A DNA stretch of 64,000 nt from Actinopolymorpha alba DSM 45243. GTDB lineage: Bacteria > Actinomycetota > Actinomycetes > Propionibacteriales > Actinopolymorphaceae. The notes under the pieces were generated by a model. It was given only the letters and a program-made list of their open reading frames with translations, was not told where the DNA came from and made no database searches. Shown in pieces: positions 17,545 to 24,545 of this stretch. Each line of letters begins with the position of its first letter. Position 1 is the first letter of the stretch. A program made the position numbers and the translations under genes. Where the stretch lies: positions 19,830 through 83,829 of the forward strand of contig NZ_KB892758.1 in the NCBI RefSeq assembly GCF_000373925.1, given 5' to 3'.

Positions 17545-18648
17545 TCAGCTCGGCACTGTCGCCTGAAGCGCTCGTCGACGTACGGCGTAGCCCCACACGG
17601 CCAACGCGAGGGCTGGCCCCCACAGCCAGAACGGGAGGATCAGGTTCCACCAACCGCCGGTGCTGGCCGACATCATCGCCATCGGGATCGCCGTGATCGT
17701 GACCGAGATCGCGACCACCAAGCCGGGGACGACCGCGAGGCTGACCGGGACGGGTTGACCGGCGATCCGCGGCGTCCAGGAAGGAAAGGTGCGGCCCCAT
17801 CGGCTGATCAGGCCGAGAGTCAGGACACAACCGATCAGGGCGCCGCCGCCCAACAGTAGGCCCCAAAGACGCGTCTCGGGGTCCAGGATCTCTCCGTGCA
17901 GACCGAAGGAGGGCAACGGCGTCAGCCAGGTGAGCCGTTGCAACCCATATGGCAGCGGGCAGGCCGCGGCGATCCAGGTGACCGGTCGGCTCCAGCGCGC
18001 AATCTGGTCTGCGACGGGACCCGTGATTGGGAACGCTCCGTCGCGCATGATCAGAAAGAGCCAGCAGGTGGTGGTGGCAGCGATCAGCATGGGTACGGAG
18101 GCCGCGGCCGGAAGGCCGCTCACACGATCCGCGACGTCCTGCAGGAGGCGGAGCAGGTGGGACGGCTTCAGGGCCGCGGTGACGGTTCCCCAGGCGGCGA
18201 CGGCGATCACGATCATGGCGGTGAGGTAGCGCATGAGGGCAACGCGGCGGCAGGCGAGCACCAAGAGGACAATGCCTGCCGCCGGAATGACCAAGGCGAC
18301 CAAATACGCCAACAGGGTCAGTGCCGCGACCGAGGACAGCAGCGTGTTCCCGAGCATCTGAAGACCCCCTGCAGCGAAGAGGGTCGGCCGGGCTCGTTGG
18401 CCGATGAGGAGTCTTGCCATTACAGCGAGAACGCCGAATAGACCGAGCGTCATGATCAAACCGGCGGTCAGTGTTGTCGGCAACCGTCCGACAAGGTCGA
18501 TGCGGCGCGGATCGACATCGGCCCACGGGTGCGCGTCCGGAATCAGAAGCCAATACATCCCGAAGCCGCTGCAGCTGGCCGACAGCAGCCCGGCGACCAT
18601 CGCAAGCAGCGTGATGCCGCGAGCGTGCGATTCGAGCAATGCGCTCAT
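17545..18648 (-). CDS. Multi-pass membrane protein, 367 aa
   Basis: The ATG at 18648 has GGAAGA about 9 bases upstream and starts close before the first helix; an in-frame extension to 18693 is possible but polar. About nine hydrophobic segments are visible, including LTAGLIMTLGLFGVLAVMARLL and MRYLTAMIVIAVAAWGTVTAAL. The C-terminal third (GLISRWGRTFPSWTP ... FWLWGPALALAVWGYAVRRRA) matches the smaller protein at 13342-13908, so this may be that protein with an added N-terminal unit. It is convergent with the two-component system (stop-to-stop 110 bases). Function unknown. Confidence 0.78.
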   Translation of the reverse strand: MSALLESHARGITLLAMVAGLLSASCSGFGMYWLLIPDAHPWADVDPRRIDLVGRLPTTLTAGLIMTLGLFGVLAVMARLLIGQRARPTLFAAGGLQMLGNTLLSSVAALTLLAYLVALVIPAAGIVLLVLACRRVALMRYLTAMIVIAVAAWGTVTAALKPSHLLRLLQDVADRVSGLPAAASVPMLIAATTTCWLFLIMRDGAFPITGPVADQIARWSRPVTWIAAACPLPYGLQRLTWLTPLPSFGLHGEILDPETRLWGLLLGGGALIGCVLTLGLISRWGRTFPSWTPRIAGQPVPVSLAVVPGLVVAISVTITAIPMAMMSASTGGWWNLILPFWLWGPALALAVWGYAVRRRALQATVPS

Positions 18649-18711
18649 CGGGGTCTTCTTCCCACTGCGCGCACAACGCCGGTCACGACACACCTGCGTG
18701 GCCGAGCCATG

Positions 18712-19143
18712 TTAGGCCCTTCCTTCGAAGCGCACGGGGAGTGCGGACAGGGCACGGGCGAGTCCTGGCTGCCAGGCGATCTGAGTTGGCGGCACGCCGA
18801 GGAGTTCGCAGATGACGCGGACCGGCAGTGGGTGGGCGATTCGTTCGATGTAGTCGAACTCTTCGTCGCCGATGTCGGCGATCAGTTCGTCGATGATCTG
18901 CTGGATGCGCGGTCGGAGTGCGTTGACGCGGCCGACGGTGAATGCGCGCGATACTGCGGGGTCCTTGATCACAGCGATTGTCGCGTCGTACCCGGTCACG
19001 AGCCAGATCGGTGTCCCGTCGAAGTAGCTGGCGCGGCGGACAGGTGGTTCGAGACCGATGGCGGCCCAAAACTCGTCACGGTCGGGCGTGGTGAACAGGT
19101 CAGCGAGCCGGGGTTCCACGGTCATGTTGAGGTTGCCCTTCAT
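18712..19143 (-). pseudogene. Collapsed cytochrome P450
   Basis: The 143-codon frame begins like an actinobacterial P450 (ADLFTTPDRDEFWAAIG, IWLVTGYDATIAVIKDPA). It then jumps directly to VSRAFTVGRVNALRPRIQQ and the helix-D region IERIAHPLPVRVICELLGVPP, and stops after ARALSALPVRFEGRA. Missing are about 30 residues between the two parts (normally containing a DPPEHTRLR motif) and the whole C-terminal two thirds, including the I-helix, ExxR and haem-Cys loop. It cannot bind haem. Its ATG overlaps the stop of the acyltransferase (ATGA), so it was the last gene of that operon before decay. Confidence 0.8.
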
Positions 19144-20318
19144 GGTGTGGTGTGGGTCGCGGGTTTCTGTGCAGCCCGGTGCGTAGGTGTTCGTCCGTTG
19201 AGCCATCGGCCGATTGGGGTGGTGCGGACCATCAGCGCGTAGCTGGCGAGCAAGATCAGGAATGTGGTGGTGAGGGCGACGGCGAGTTTGGCGATGATCG
19301 GCCAGCCGAGGTCGGCGAGGGGGATCTCGATGGCGACGAGCAGGGGTAGGTGCATTAGGTACATCCAGTACGACGCGTCGGCCAGGTACCTCACGGACGC
19401 GCGCTCGCGGGTCAGGTACTGGATGCAGAGGCCGAGCAGCGCATAGACCCAGCTCCACGCGGCGATCGCCATCACGCTGGCGGTGATCGCGGGCATGGCA
19501 GCGTGGTGCAGAAGGACCCAGCCGAGAGCAGTCGTCCCGGCGGCGACTGCCAGGTGAATCCACGCGCCCGGTCTGCTGAGCCTGTGCAGGGCGTTCGAAT
19601 CGGTCTGCAGGCACCAGCCGACGGTGAATGCGCCGAAGTAGCTGATCAGGCTGATCGGGTCGGGGAGGATGGTTGTCGGTGCGGCAATGCCGCCAGTCAT
19701 GGGTTCGTTCTGCAGCAGCAGCGTCGCTGCGTATGGCAGAGCGACGACCATCACACCAAGCGGCGCGGTGAACGTTCGGGTCGCGCGAGTTGTCAGGCGC
19801 TGGACCGTGTGGGTGCCGAGCAGGCGCGGTGCCATGGCACGTACGGCAAGCATCAGCAGGTAGCACTCCATCAAGATCAGGAGGAACCACAGGTGCCCGG
19901 GCGTGATCATCAGCAGCGGATCGGTGGGCACATCGGTTGGCTGCGGAAGGTTGCGCACGTGAAGGTTCAGCAGTGACAGCAGCGCAAGTGGCAGCACCGC
20001 GACCGGCCAGAACACCACGAGGGGCAACGCGATGCGTTTGAGCCGGTCGCCCAAGAACCGGCGTACGCCTCGCCGAGTGAGCATCATCCGGCCGAAGTAG
20101 CCGGCCAGTACCAGGAACAGCGTCATCCGGAACAGGTGGATCACATAGTTGGTCACGTCAGCAACCGGTGACTGGTCCTGATCCTTGACGAGCCATGGTG
20201 TTTCGACGGTGAACGGGATCAGCGCGTGCAGGACGATCCCCAGGATCAACGCCCCGCCCCGCAGTGCATCGAGCCCGTGCAGGCGTGTGCTGCCAGGTGC
20301 TTCGCCGGGGCTGGTCAT
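19140..20318 (-). CDS. Membrane acyltransferase (acyltransferase_3/OpgC-like), 392 aa
   Basis: The start at 20318 gives the family N-terminus RLHGLDALRGGALILGIVLHALIPF. The LDALRG motif and the helix-embedded His of HALI are typical of integral membrane acyltransferases that O-acylate sugars or glycans. About ten hydrophobic segments follow, with a conserved-looking HLWFLLILMECYLL. The start codon overlaps the stop of the preceding DUF2867-like gene by 4 bases (ATGA), and the stop overlaps the P450 remnant. It is therefore the third gene of a tightly coupled operon running from 21222. The acceptor is unknown. Confidence 0.85.
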   Translation of the reverse strand: MTSPGEAPGSTRLHGLDALRGGALILGIVLHALIPFTVETPWLVKDQDQSPVADVTNYVIHLFRMTLFLVLAGYFGRMMLTRRGVRRFLGDRLKRIALPLVVFWPVAVLPLALLSLLNLHVRNLPQPTDVPTDPLLMITPGHLWFLLILMECYLLMLAVRAMAPRLLGTHTVQRLTTRATRTFTAPLGVMVVALPYAATLLLQNEPMTGGIAAPTTILPDPISLISYFGAFTVGWCLQTDSNALHRLSRPGAWIHLAVAAGTTALGWVLLHHAAMPAITASVMAIAAWSWVYALLGLCIQYLTRERASVRYLADASYWMYLMHLPLLVAIEIPLADLGWPIIAKLAVALTTTFLILLASYALMVRTTPIGRWLNGRTPTHRAAQKPATHTTP

Positions 20319-20932
20319 CGTCTGGTAGCCGACCCGTTGGCGGTGGCGACTTCGACCTTCTGGATCTTTGCTGCCGCGTCGGGAAGGAAGCCAGGACTGA
20401 TCAGCCGGTGGAGAGGACCGAGTGCGCCCCACACGACCCGGCCAAATGGGTGCTCGAAACGGATGCAGGTTGTCAGAGACGCCTGGCCATGGCTGGCGGT
20501 GACGACGAGATTGCCGGTCAGGAACCACGACGCTGCCTCAAGCCGGATCCAGTCCGGCTCCCGTGCGGCGATCCGCCACCCTCCGGCGGTATCCGGTGAC
20601 GGTGTTGGGCTGAGTCGAAGTCGTAGGCATCCCTTCCAGATAAGGCGCTCTGCGAAATCAGGGATGTTGCCGAACATGGTGCGGGCCCAGCGTTCGGCGG
20701 TCGCATTGATCGACGTCGGGTAGGACAGATGATCGGCGTAGTCGATCTTGGTCAGTGAGCTGAGTGACCGGATGTCCGCCGGCAGGTTGCTGGCACCGAC
20801 GACCTGGGTCACCTGCGCCGAGGGCGCGCCCCGTCGCGCCCAGGTCTGTTCCCAGTGGCGGAGCAGGGCGCGTACAGCGATCAGACGGCGCGAGGCATGC
20901 TCGGCGCTTGGCAGCAGCTTCACCGTGATCAA
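20315..20932 (-). CDS. DUF2867-like protein, 205 aa
   Basis: The C-terminal part, GWRIAAREPDWIRLEAASWFLTGNLVV, then ASHGQASLTTCIRFEHPFGRVVWGALGPLHR, fits the DUF2867 pattern of a small SRPBCC-like hydrophobic-pocket domain ending with a conserved HR near the C-terminus. The start is probably TTG at 20932, overlapping the ABM gene stop (TTGA), or GTG at 20923. Both have AGGTGAG upstream. It contains no signal peptide or membrane helix. The role is unknown; I infer it handles a hydrophobic ligand in the same pathway as the flanking monooxygenase and acyltransferase. Confidence 0.7.
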   Translation of the reverse strand: MITVKLLPSAEHASRRLIAVRALLRHWEQTWARRGAPSAQVTQVVGASNLPADIRSLSSLTKIDYADHLSYPTSINATAERWARTMFGNIPDFAERLIWKGCLRLRLSPTPSPDTAGGWRIAAREPDWIRLEAASWFLTGNLVVTASHGQASLTTCIRFEHPFGRVVWGALGPLHRLISPGFLPDAAAKIQKVEVATANGSATRR

Positions 20933-21222
20933 CTCACCTGCGGCGACATCAAGGTGACGATCTGGCGAGGCTTACGTTCGCGATCGTCGAATGCGACGAC
21001 GTCTCCCAGACCTTGTGCTGCGCCGAATGCCGCACGGTACGCGGCCTCGGACACGAACCGGCCGGTGGTGACAACCGCGTCGCCATCCGGAGTGACCCAG
21101 ACGTCGGCATCCAAACATCCGGCCTGGGCCGACAATGTGCTCCGGACCTGCTGCGTGCGGACGACGAACTCGTCGACATGTTCGGGCTTTGGGTAGTGAA
21201 AGGCAACGAAACCGATAGTCAT
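20929..21222 (-). CDS. Antibiotic biosynthesis monooxygenase (ABM)-type protein, 97 aa
   Basis: The ATG at 21222 has GGAG 7 bases upstream. The length and the pattern MTIGFVAFHYPKPEHVDEFVVRTQQV, then AGCLDADVWVTPDGDAVVTTGRFVSEAAYRAAF, fit the dimeric ABM alpha/beta barrel. That family oxidises aromatic substrates without cofactors, or acts as a small-molecule-binding enzyme. It is the first gene of the operon that continues with the DUF2867-like protein, acyltransferase and P450 remnant. Palindromic operators lie 46 to 103 bases upstream. Confidence 0.78.
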   Translation of the reverse strand: MTIGFVAFHYPKPEHVDEFVVRTQQVRSTLSAQAGCLDADVWVTPDGDAVVTTGRFVSEAAYRAAFGAAQGLGDVVAFDDRERKPRQIVTLMSPQVS

Positions 21223-21268
21223 CGAACGGCTCCAGTCAAACTGTGTGCGGGCGATTACCTTGGGGGAG

Positions 21269-21325
21269 ATTGCCTTAGGCAATTACTCTCTACACCTGTG
21301 TAGAGTGTGCTCCACAGGTGTAGAG
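21269..21325. promoter_or_regulatory. Three palindromes in divergent operon promoter
   Basis: Palindrome 1, ATTGCCTTAGGCAAT, is at 21269-21283. Palindrome 2, CTCTACACCTGTGTAGAG, is perfect at 21288-21305. Palindrome 3, CTCCACAGGTGTAGAG, has one mismatch at 21310-21325. Centres of 2 and 3 are 21 bases apart (two helical turns) and 1 and 2 are 20.5 apart. They sit between the ABM operon (minus) and the micro-ORF/membrane/TetR operon (plus). Palindromes 2 and 3 are the likely operators for the TetR regulator at 21872; palindrome 1 has a different sequence and may serve another protein. Confidence 0.72.
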
Positions 21326-21348
21326 AAATTCAAGTGGAGGAGGTTCGG

Positions 21349-21423
21349 ATGGCATCGCCGTCTGCACGGTCGACGGTGATCGATGGGGCAGATGCAGCCA
21401 TAGATCGGACCGTCGGATCATGA
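21349..21423 (+). CDS. 24-aa micro-ORF with strong ribosome site
   Basis: An ATG at 21349 follows GGAGGAGG by 5 bases, the best ribosome site in this operon. It opens a 24-codon frame (begins MASPSARSTV, ends DRTVGS). Its TGA overlaps the ATG of the membrane protein at 21420 (ATGA), and that gene has no ribosome site of its own. The micro-ORF therefore probably drives translation of the next gene by coupling. The peptide is hydrophilic and not recognisable. It could be a leader peptide or the remains of a longer gene. Confidence 0.6.
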   Translation: MASPSARSTVIDGADAAIDRTVGS

Positions 21424-21875
21424 TCAACATTTCGTCGCGCGTGCTCAACGTTGTCGCAGCCGGCCACGCGGTGCCCTACATCGCATCGAAGATTCAGTTT
21501 GCGATCGAGGGAAAGCTCGGAATCCATGGCGGTCCGCGGGTCACCCCGGCTGACTACGCACGCTTCGGTAACACCGACGCGGTTGCTGCCGCGCAGTGGG
21601 GCAACGTCGCCGTCGGGGTGCTCTTCCTGTTGATCACCCTGGTGCCATTGACGCCGCTCGCAGCCCGGTTGAACCGCTGGATCATCGCCGTGCCTCTGAT
21701 CGCGATCGGTTGCTTCTTGCTGAGCTTCGGGCTCGGCGGGGTCATCCGTGCCGCGACGACCGAACTCGGGGGCGGCATCTTCGGCGGATACCTGCTGTTA
21801 TGGAGCGTGGCGGTGGGACTGCTGGCGGCTGCCCAGCTTTCGGCGGGCCGCGCGCGCCAGCATCCCCGGGGATGA
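21420..21875 (+). CDS. Four-helix membrane protein, 151 aa
   Basis: The start at 21420 overlaps the micro-ORF stop and the stop overlaps the TetR start at 21872 (ATGA), so it is the middle gene of a coupled trio. Four hydrophobic segments are visible: around VLNVVAAGHAVPYIA, NVAVGVLFLLITLVPLTPL, WIIAVPLIAIGCFLLSFGLGG and GGYLLLWSVAVGLLAAAQL. I do not recognise a named family. Co-expression with the TetR repressor suggests it responds to, or confers tolerance of, the regulator's ligand; this is inference. Confidence 0.75.
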   Translation: MINISSRVLNVVAAGHAVPYIASKIQFAIEGKLGIHGGPRVTPADYARFGNTDAVAAAQWGNVAVGVLFLLITLVPLTPLAARLNRWIIAVPLIAIGCFLLSFGLGGVIRAATTELGGGIFGGYLLLWSVAVGLLAAAQLSAGRARQHPRG

Positions 21876-22456
21876 CGGATATGGGACGACGTACCGACAT
21901 TGCTGATGCCGCGATCAGGACGCTCGCGGCCGAGGGTATGCGCGGGCTCACCCATCGCGCCGTTGACCGCACTGCCGGGTTGCCTGAGGGGGCGACCGCG
22001 TACTACTTCCGGACACGAACTGCCCTCGTGCAGGCGGTGCTGGATCGGCTCGTCTCGCTGGATGAGCAGGAGGTGCCGGACCAGGATCTTGATTTCGATC
22101 GATTCATCGATTACTTGACCGCCACCTTGAACCGATGGTCGACCACTGATCGCCGGCGTCAGATTGCTCGGTACGAGTTGGCACTCGAAGCGACGCGGCG
22201 TTCAGAACTGCGGGAGCCGCTCGCACGCGCCACCGAACAGGTTCACCGGTTGCTGGCGACCATGCTTCGCGGGATCGCTGGTTCGGACGCCGCCGAGCTC
22301 GCCCGTTGCCTCACCCCGCTGCTGGATGGGCTCCTCTTCCAGCAGGTGACGACGGAGCCTGCGACACCGATCAGTCGCGACCAGATCGCTGACCTGGTAC
22401 GAACTCAACTGACACGAGTGTCGGGCGCCAAGACGCGTGGGAAACGGAAGAGGTGA
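21872..22456 (+). CDS. TetR-family regulator, 194 aa
   Basis: The N-terminal HTH reads RRTDIADAAIRTLAAEGMRGLTHRAVDRTAGLPEGATAYYF, with the TetR signature around GLPEGATAYYFRTRTALV. The rest is a helical ligand domain (LDEQEVPDQDLDFDRFIDYL and later parts). The start at 21872 overlaps the upstream gene by 4 bases, and the reading MTDMGRRTD includes a second possible ATG at 21881. The paired CTCTACAC palindromes at 21288-21325 are the obvious operator candidates. It would then repress its own operon and the divergent ABM/acyltransferase operon. Confidence 0.9.
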   Translation: MTDMGRRTDIADAAIRTLAAEGMRGLTHRAVDRTAGLPEGATAYYFRTRTALVQAVLDRLVSLDEQEVPDQDLDFDRFIDYLTATLNRWSTTDRRRQIARYELALEATRRSELREPLARATEQVHRLLATMLRGIAGSDAAELARCLTPLLDGLLFQQVTTEPATPISRDQIADLVRTQLTRVSGAKTRGKRKR

Positions 22457-22781
22457 AACTCCGCTCACCGCGTGGCGAGAGCCTCGAGGCTGTCGTCGCA
22501 GCTCGCCTTCAACATCGGAGTCGCGTGCTCGCGGGGGACTGGAGACTGACATGGCTTCACTGCGGCCCGACTTCATCGAGCTACACGACGGCTCACGGTC
22601 AGCCGAGGCCAGCCATGCCTCCCGAATCCAGCCACGCAATATTCATCAATGAGCAGACTGCCTATATCAGATCTATCCGCTTGCTACCTTCGGGGGAAAC
22701 GATCAATCGATCCCTCTTGTGGGGAAGACGATCCCTCCTTCGGGGGAGGCTTCGGTCCGGCCGCTTGTGGAGGATCGTCCC
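22457..22781. other. 325-bp intergenic region with repeated 5' leader
   Basis: No gene is convincing. The last about 100 bases hold four imperfect copies of a CTTSKGGGGA motif (starting near 22688, 22716, 22738 and 22764), two of them extended by ACGATC. A short hairpin CCCTCC-TTCGG-GGGAGG lies at about 22733-22749. Several copies contain Shine-Dalgarno-like GGGGGAGG or GGAGGATC, and the last is the ribosome site of the 22782 gene. Confidence 0.45.
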
Positions 22782-23381
22782 ATGAACATCACCACAAAGC
22801 TCGCTGCCCTGACCGCCGTCGCCGCGACCGTCGTCGCCGGTATCGCCGCCACCGCGCAGGCCGAACCAGCCGAGTCGAAGGTCGCACGCGTTACCGGTGC
22901 GGCCGACTTCATGCTGCCGTTCTACCCGGACCAGGACGTCCGCCACTTCGACTTCGACGCGACCGCCACCCCCTACACCCGTCCGATCCCCGGCGCACCG
23001 AAGGGGCTGCCAACCGACGCGCGCGGCACGGTGAAGATCTCGCATTACGTCGCTGCCTGGAAGAAGACCTTCCATGCCGAGGGGACAGTGGACTGCCTGG
23101 TCACCGCGCCTGGCATGGCCACCCTCACCGCGAAGATCACCAAGGCGGACCAGCCGGTCCAGGAGTGGGTCGGCAAGCGGCTCGGCTTCAGCGTCCAGGA
23201 CAACGGTCGACACGACCGCGTGGGCCTGTCCTGGACGGTCGTCAACCTCGACCAGAACGCCAAAGGCGAATGGGAGGAAGCGCCGGTCGGCACCTGCATG
23301 GCTCCGGCCCCGTTCGCCCCGGTGACCAAAGGCAACTACAAGGTCCAGCACGTCGACCTGGCTCAGATACCGGAGGGGTGA
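22782..23381 (+). CDS. Exported protein of unknown function, 199 aa
   Basis: The ATG at 22782 follows GGAGG by 8 bases and begins a signal peptide (MNITTKLAALTAVAATVVAG, cleavage near AQAEP). The mature protein of about 170 residues has two cysteines (VDCLV and GTCMAP) that could form a disulfide. Its motif order (FYPDQDVRHFDFDA, RGTVKISHYVAAWKK, DRVGLSWTVVNLDQ) suggests a single beta-rich domain of a type often seen in actinobacterial secretomes. I do not recognise a named family. It appears monocistronic. Confidence 0.8.
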   Translation: MNITTKLAALTAVAATVVAGIAATAQAEPAESKVARVTGAADFMLPFYPDQDVRHFDFDATATPYTRPIPGAPKGLPTDARGTVKISHYVAAWKKTFHAEGTVDCLVTAPGMATLTAKITKADQPVQEWVGKRLGFSVQDNGRHDRVGLSWTVVNLDQNAKGEWEEAPVGTCMAPAPFAPVTKGNYKVQHVDLAQIPEG

Positions 23382-23454
23382 CTCAGCACAAGCCGGTCCA
23401 GGTCGATCCGGCCTAATGGGGTACGTCCCGAGCGTGGCCGGCATGAGAGGTCGG

Positions 23455-23850
23455 TCACCCGGCGGTTGTACCCCAGGGGTTGTCGATGGCGTAGCGCCAG
23501 AACCCGTCCGTGCCGCGTCGCGCGACGTCGGTGGCTGTGCCGCGCATTTCTACACGTTGGCCGTCGGTGGCAGTCGGCGCGATGACCCAGTCGACGATCA
23601 GCAGGGCCAGATCTCCGTTGACGTACACGTGTCGCGGCGTAACTGTGATCGGCAGCCCCAGCGCCATGAGCTTCGCGTTCGCGGCCCGACGCGCAGCGCC
23701 CGCGACCGGCCCACCGGGCTGGGCGACCAGGAGCCCGTCCGGCTCGTAAACCCGCTCCACCTGATCCGGGTCGCCGGTGTTGAACGCGGCGGCGAACACG
23801 TGCGGGTGCTTCGCGGGGTCCGTCGTGAGCGGGATCATTGAATTCTTCAT
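23455..23850 (-). CDS. SnoaL/DUF4440-type NTF2-fold protein, 131 aa
   Basis: Length and pattern fit the NTF2-like superfamily: HPHVFAAAFNTGDPDQVERVYEPDGLLVAQPGG, then RHVYVNGDLALLIVDWVIAPT and a closing DGFWRYAIDNPWG. Members are small cone-shaped ligand-binding or isomerase-like proteins. The ATG at 23850 is 24 bases from the divergent HxlR gene; ATG 23838 is an alternative. Neither has a good ribosome site, so the mRNA may be leaderless. The pair probably forms a regulator-target unit. Confidence 0.8.
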   Translation of the reverse strand: MKNSMIPLTTDPAKHPHVFAAAFNTGDPDQVERVYEPDGLLVAQPGGPVAGAARRAANAKLMALGLPITVTPRHVYVNGDLALLIVDWVIAPTATDGQRVEMRGTATDVARRGTDGFWRYAIDNPWGTTAG

Positions 23851-23874
23851 GCAACGAGTCGATCAGGAGGCGTC

Positions 23875-24246
23875 GTGGCTTACCAAACGGTGCGCAGCTG
23901 GGATCCCGAGTTGGTGCCCACACCGGCCGGACGCGGCGCCCGGCCCGACGAGGCCTGTCCCGTCGAGGTGGCCCTCCGCGTGATCAGTGGCCGGTGGAGC
24001 ACCCTCCTCATCCGCGAGCTCCTCCACGGACCGCTCTCGTACGGGGCCTTCCGCAAACGACTGCCGACCCTCACCGACAAGGTCCTCACCGACCGCCTGG
24101 CCGAACTCCGCGGACACGGCATCGTGGAGCGACAGATCACGCGAGGCTTCCCCTCCCGCGTGACCTACCAGCTGACTCCGCGCGGAGAGGCGCTGCGGCC
24201 GTTGATGATCGAGCTCTACCGAACCGGAGAAGCCCTGCTCGCATGA
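23875..24246 (+). CDS. HxlR-family transcriptional regulator, 123 aa
   Basis: GTG start at 23875 with AGGAGG 5 bases upstream. The winged-helix signature of HxlR proteins is present: CPVEVALRVISGRWSTLLIRELLHGPLSYGAFRKRLPTLTDKVLTDRLAELRGHGIVER. The Cys near residue 31 is the position used for redox or electrophile sensing in several family members. A short wing (SRVTYQLTPRGEALRPLM) follows. It is divergent from the SnoaL-type gene, its likely target. Confidence 0.92.
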   Translation: MAYQTVRSWDPELVPTPAGRGARPDEACPVEVALRVISGRWSTLLIRELLHGPLSYGAFRKRLPTLTDKVLTDRLAELRGHGIVERQITRGFPSRVTYQLTPRGEALRPLMIELYRTGEALLA

Positions 24247-24330
24247 CCGCCCGGCGGGTGAACCTGTCTCCGCTGACGCTCACCATGTAGCTAACAGCGC
24301 CGAACCCCGGTCGGAATGCACGTTGCGGTT

Positions 24331-24349
24331 CATTGCGCATTGCGCAATG
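24331..24349. promoter_or_regulatory. IclR-type operator, upstream of a deleted regulator gene
   Basis: CATTGCGCATTGCGCAATG is a perfect palindrome with 9-bp arms and a single central base. It lies 52 bases before the relic GTG at 24392. The related palindrome at 28291-28313 lies 53 bases before the intact IclR start. The shared core is ATTGCGYA-N-TRCGCAAT. The downstream promoter stretch is also similar (CCTCA, AAAC, CTAG-x-CT-x-TCG, then TCGTGCGCACCGCAGACGAT). Confidence 0.7.
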
Positions 24350-24391
24350 ACACCCGTTGACATTCCTCAACGAAACCCTAGGCTCTCGGTC

Positions 24392-24512
24392 GTGCGCACC
24401 GCAGACGATCCGCCGAGCGGTATCGGTGTCGGCCATCGTGCCGGTGTTCGTGGTGTTCCTGATCTTCCAGCATCGGTTCGTCGAATCGCTCGCCCACGCT
24501 GGGCTGAAGTGA
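24392..24512 (+). pseudogene. Deletion scar: IclR N-terminus joined to ABC-permease C-terminus
   Basis: From GTG 24392 the frame reads VRTADDPPSGIG, near identical to the start of the intact IclR protein at 28355 (VRTADDSPGGI). After about 12 codons this ends. In another frame, 24426-24512 encodes VSAIVPVFVVFLIFQHRFVE then SLAHAGLK and a stop, which is the last transmembrane helix and tail of a MalG-type sugar ABC permease. The natural reading is that one deletion removed the rest of the regulator, a solute-binding protein and permeases. The start of the first gene was left joined to the end of the last one, 33 bases before the oxidoreductase. Confidence 0.75.
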
Positions 24513-24545
24513 CCCAACCCCTGTCCGCCAAGGAGGATCGCGATC

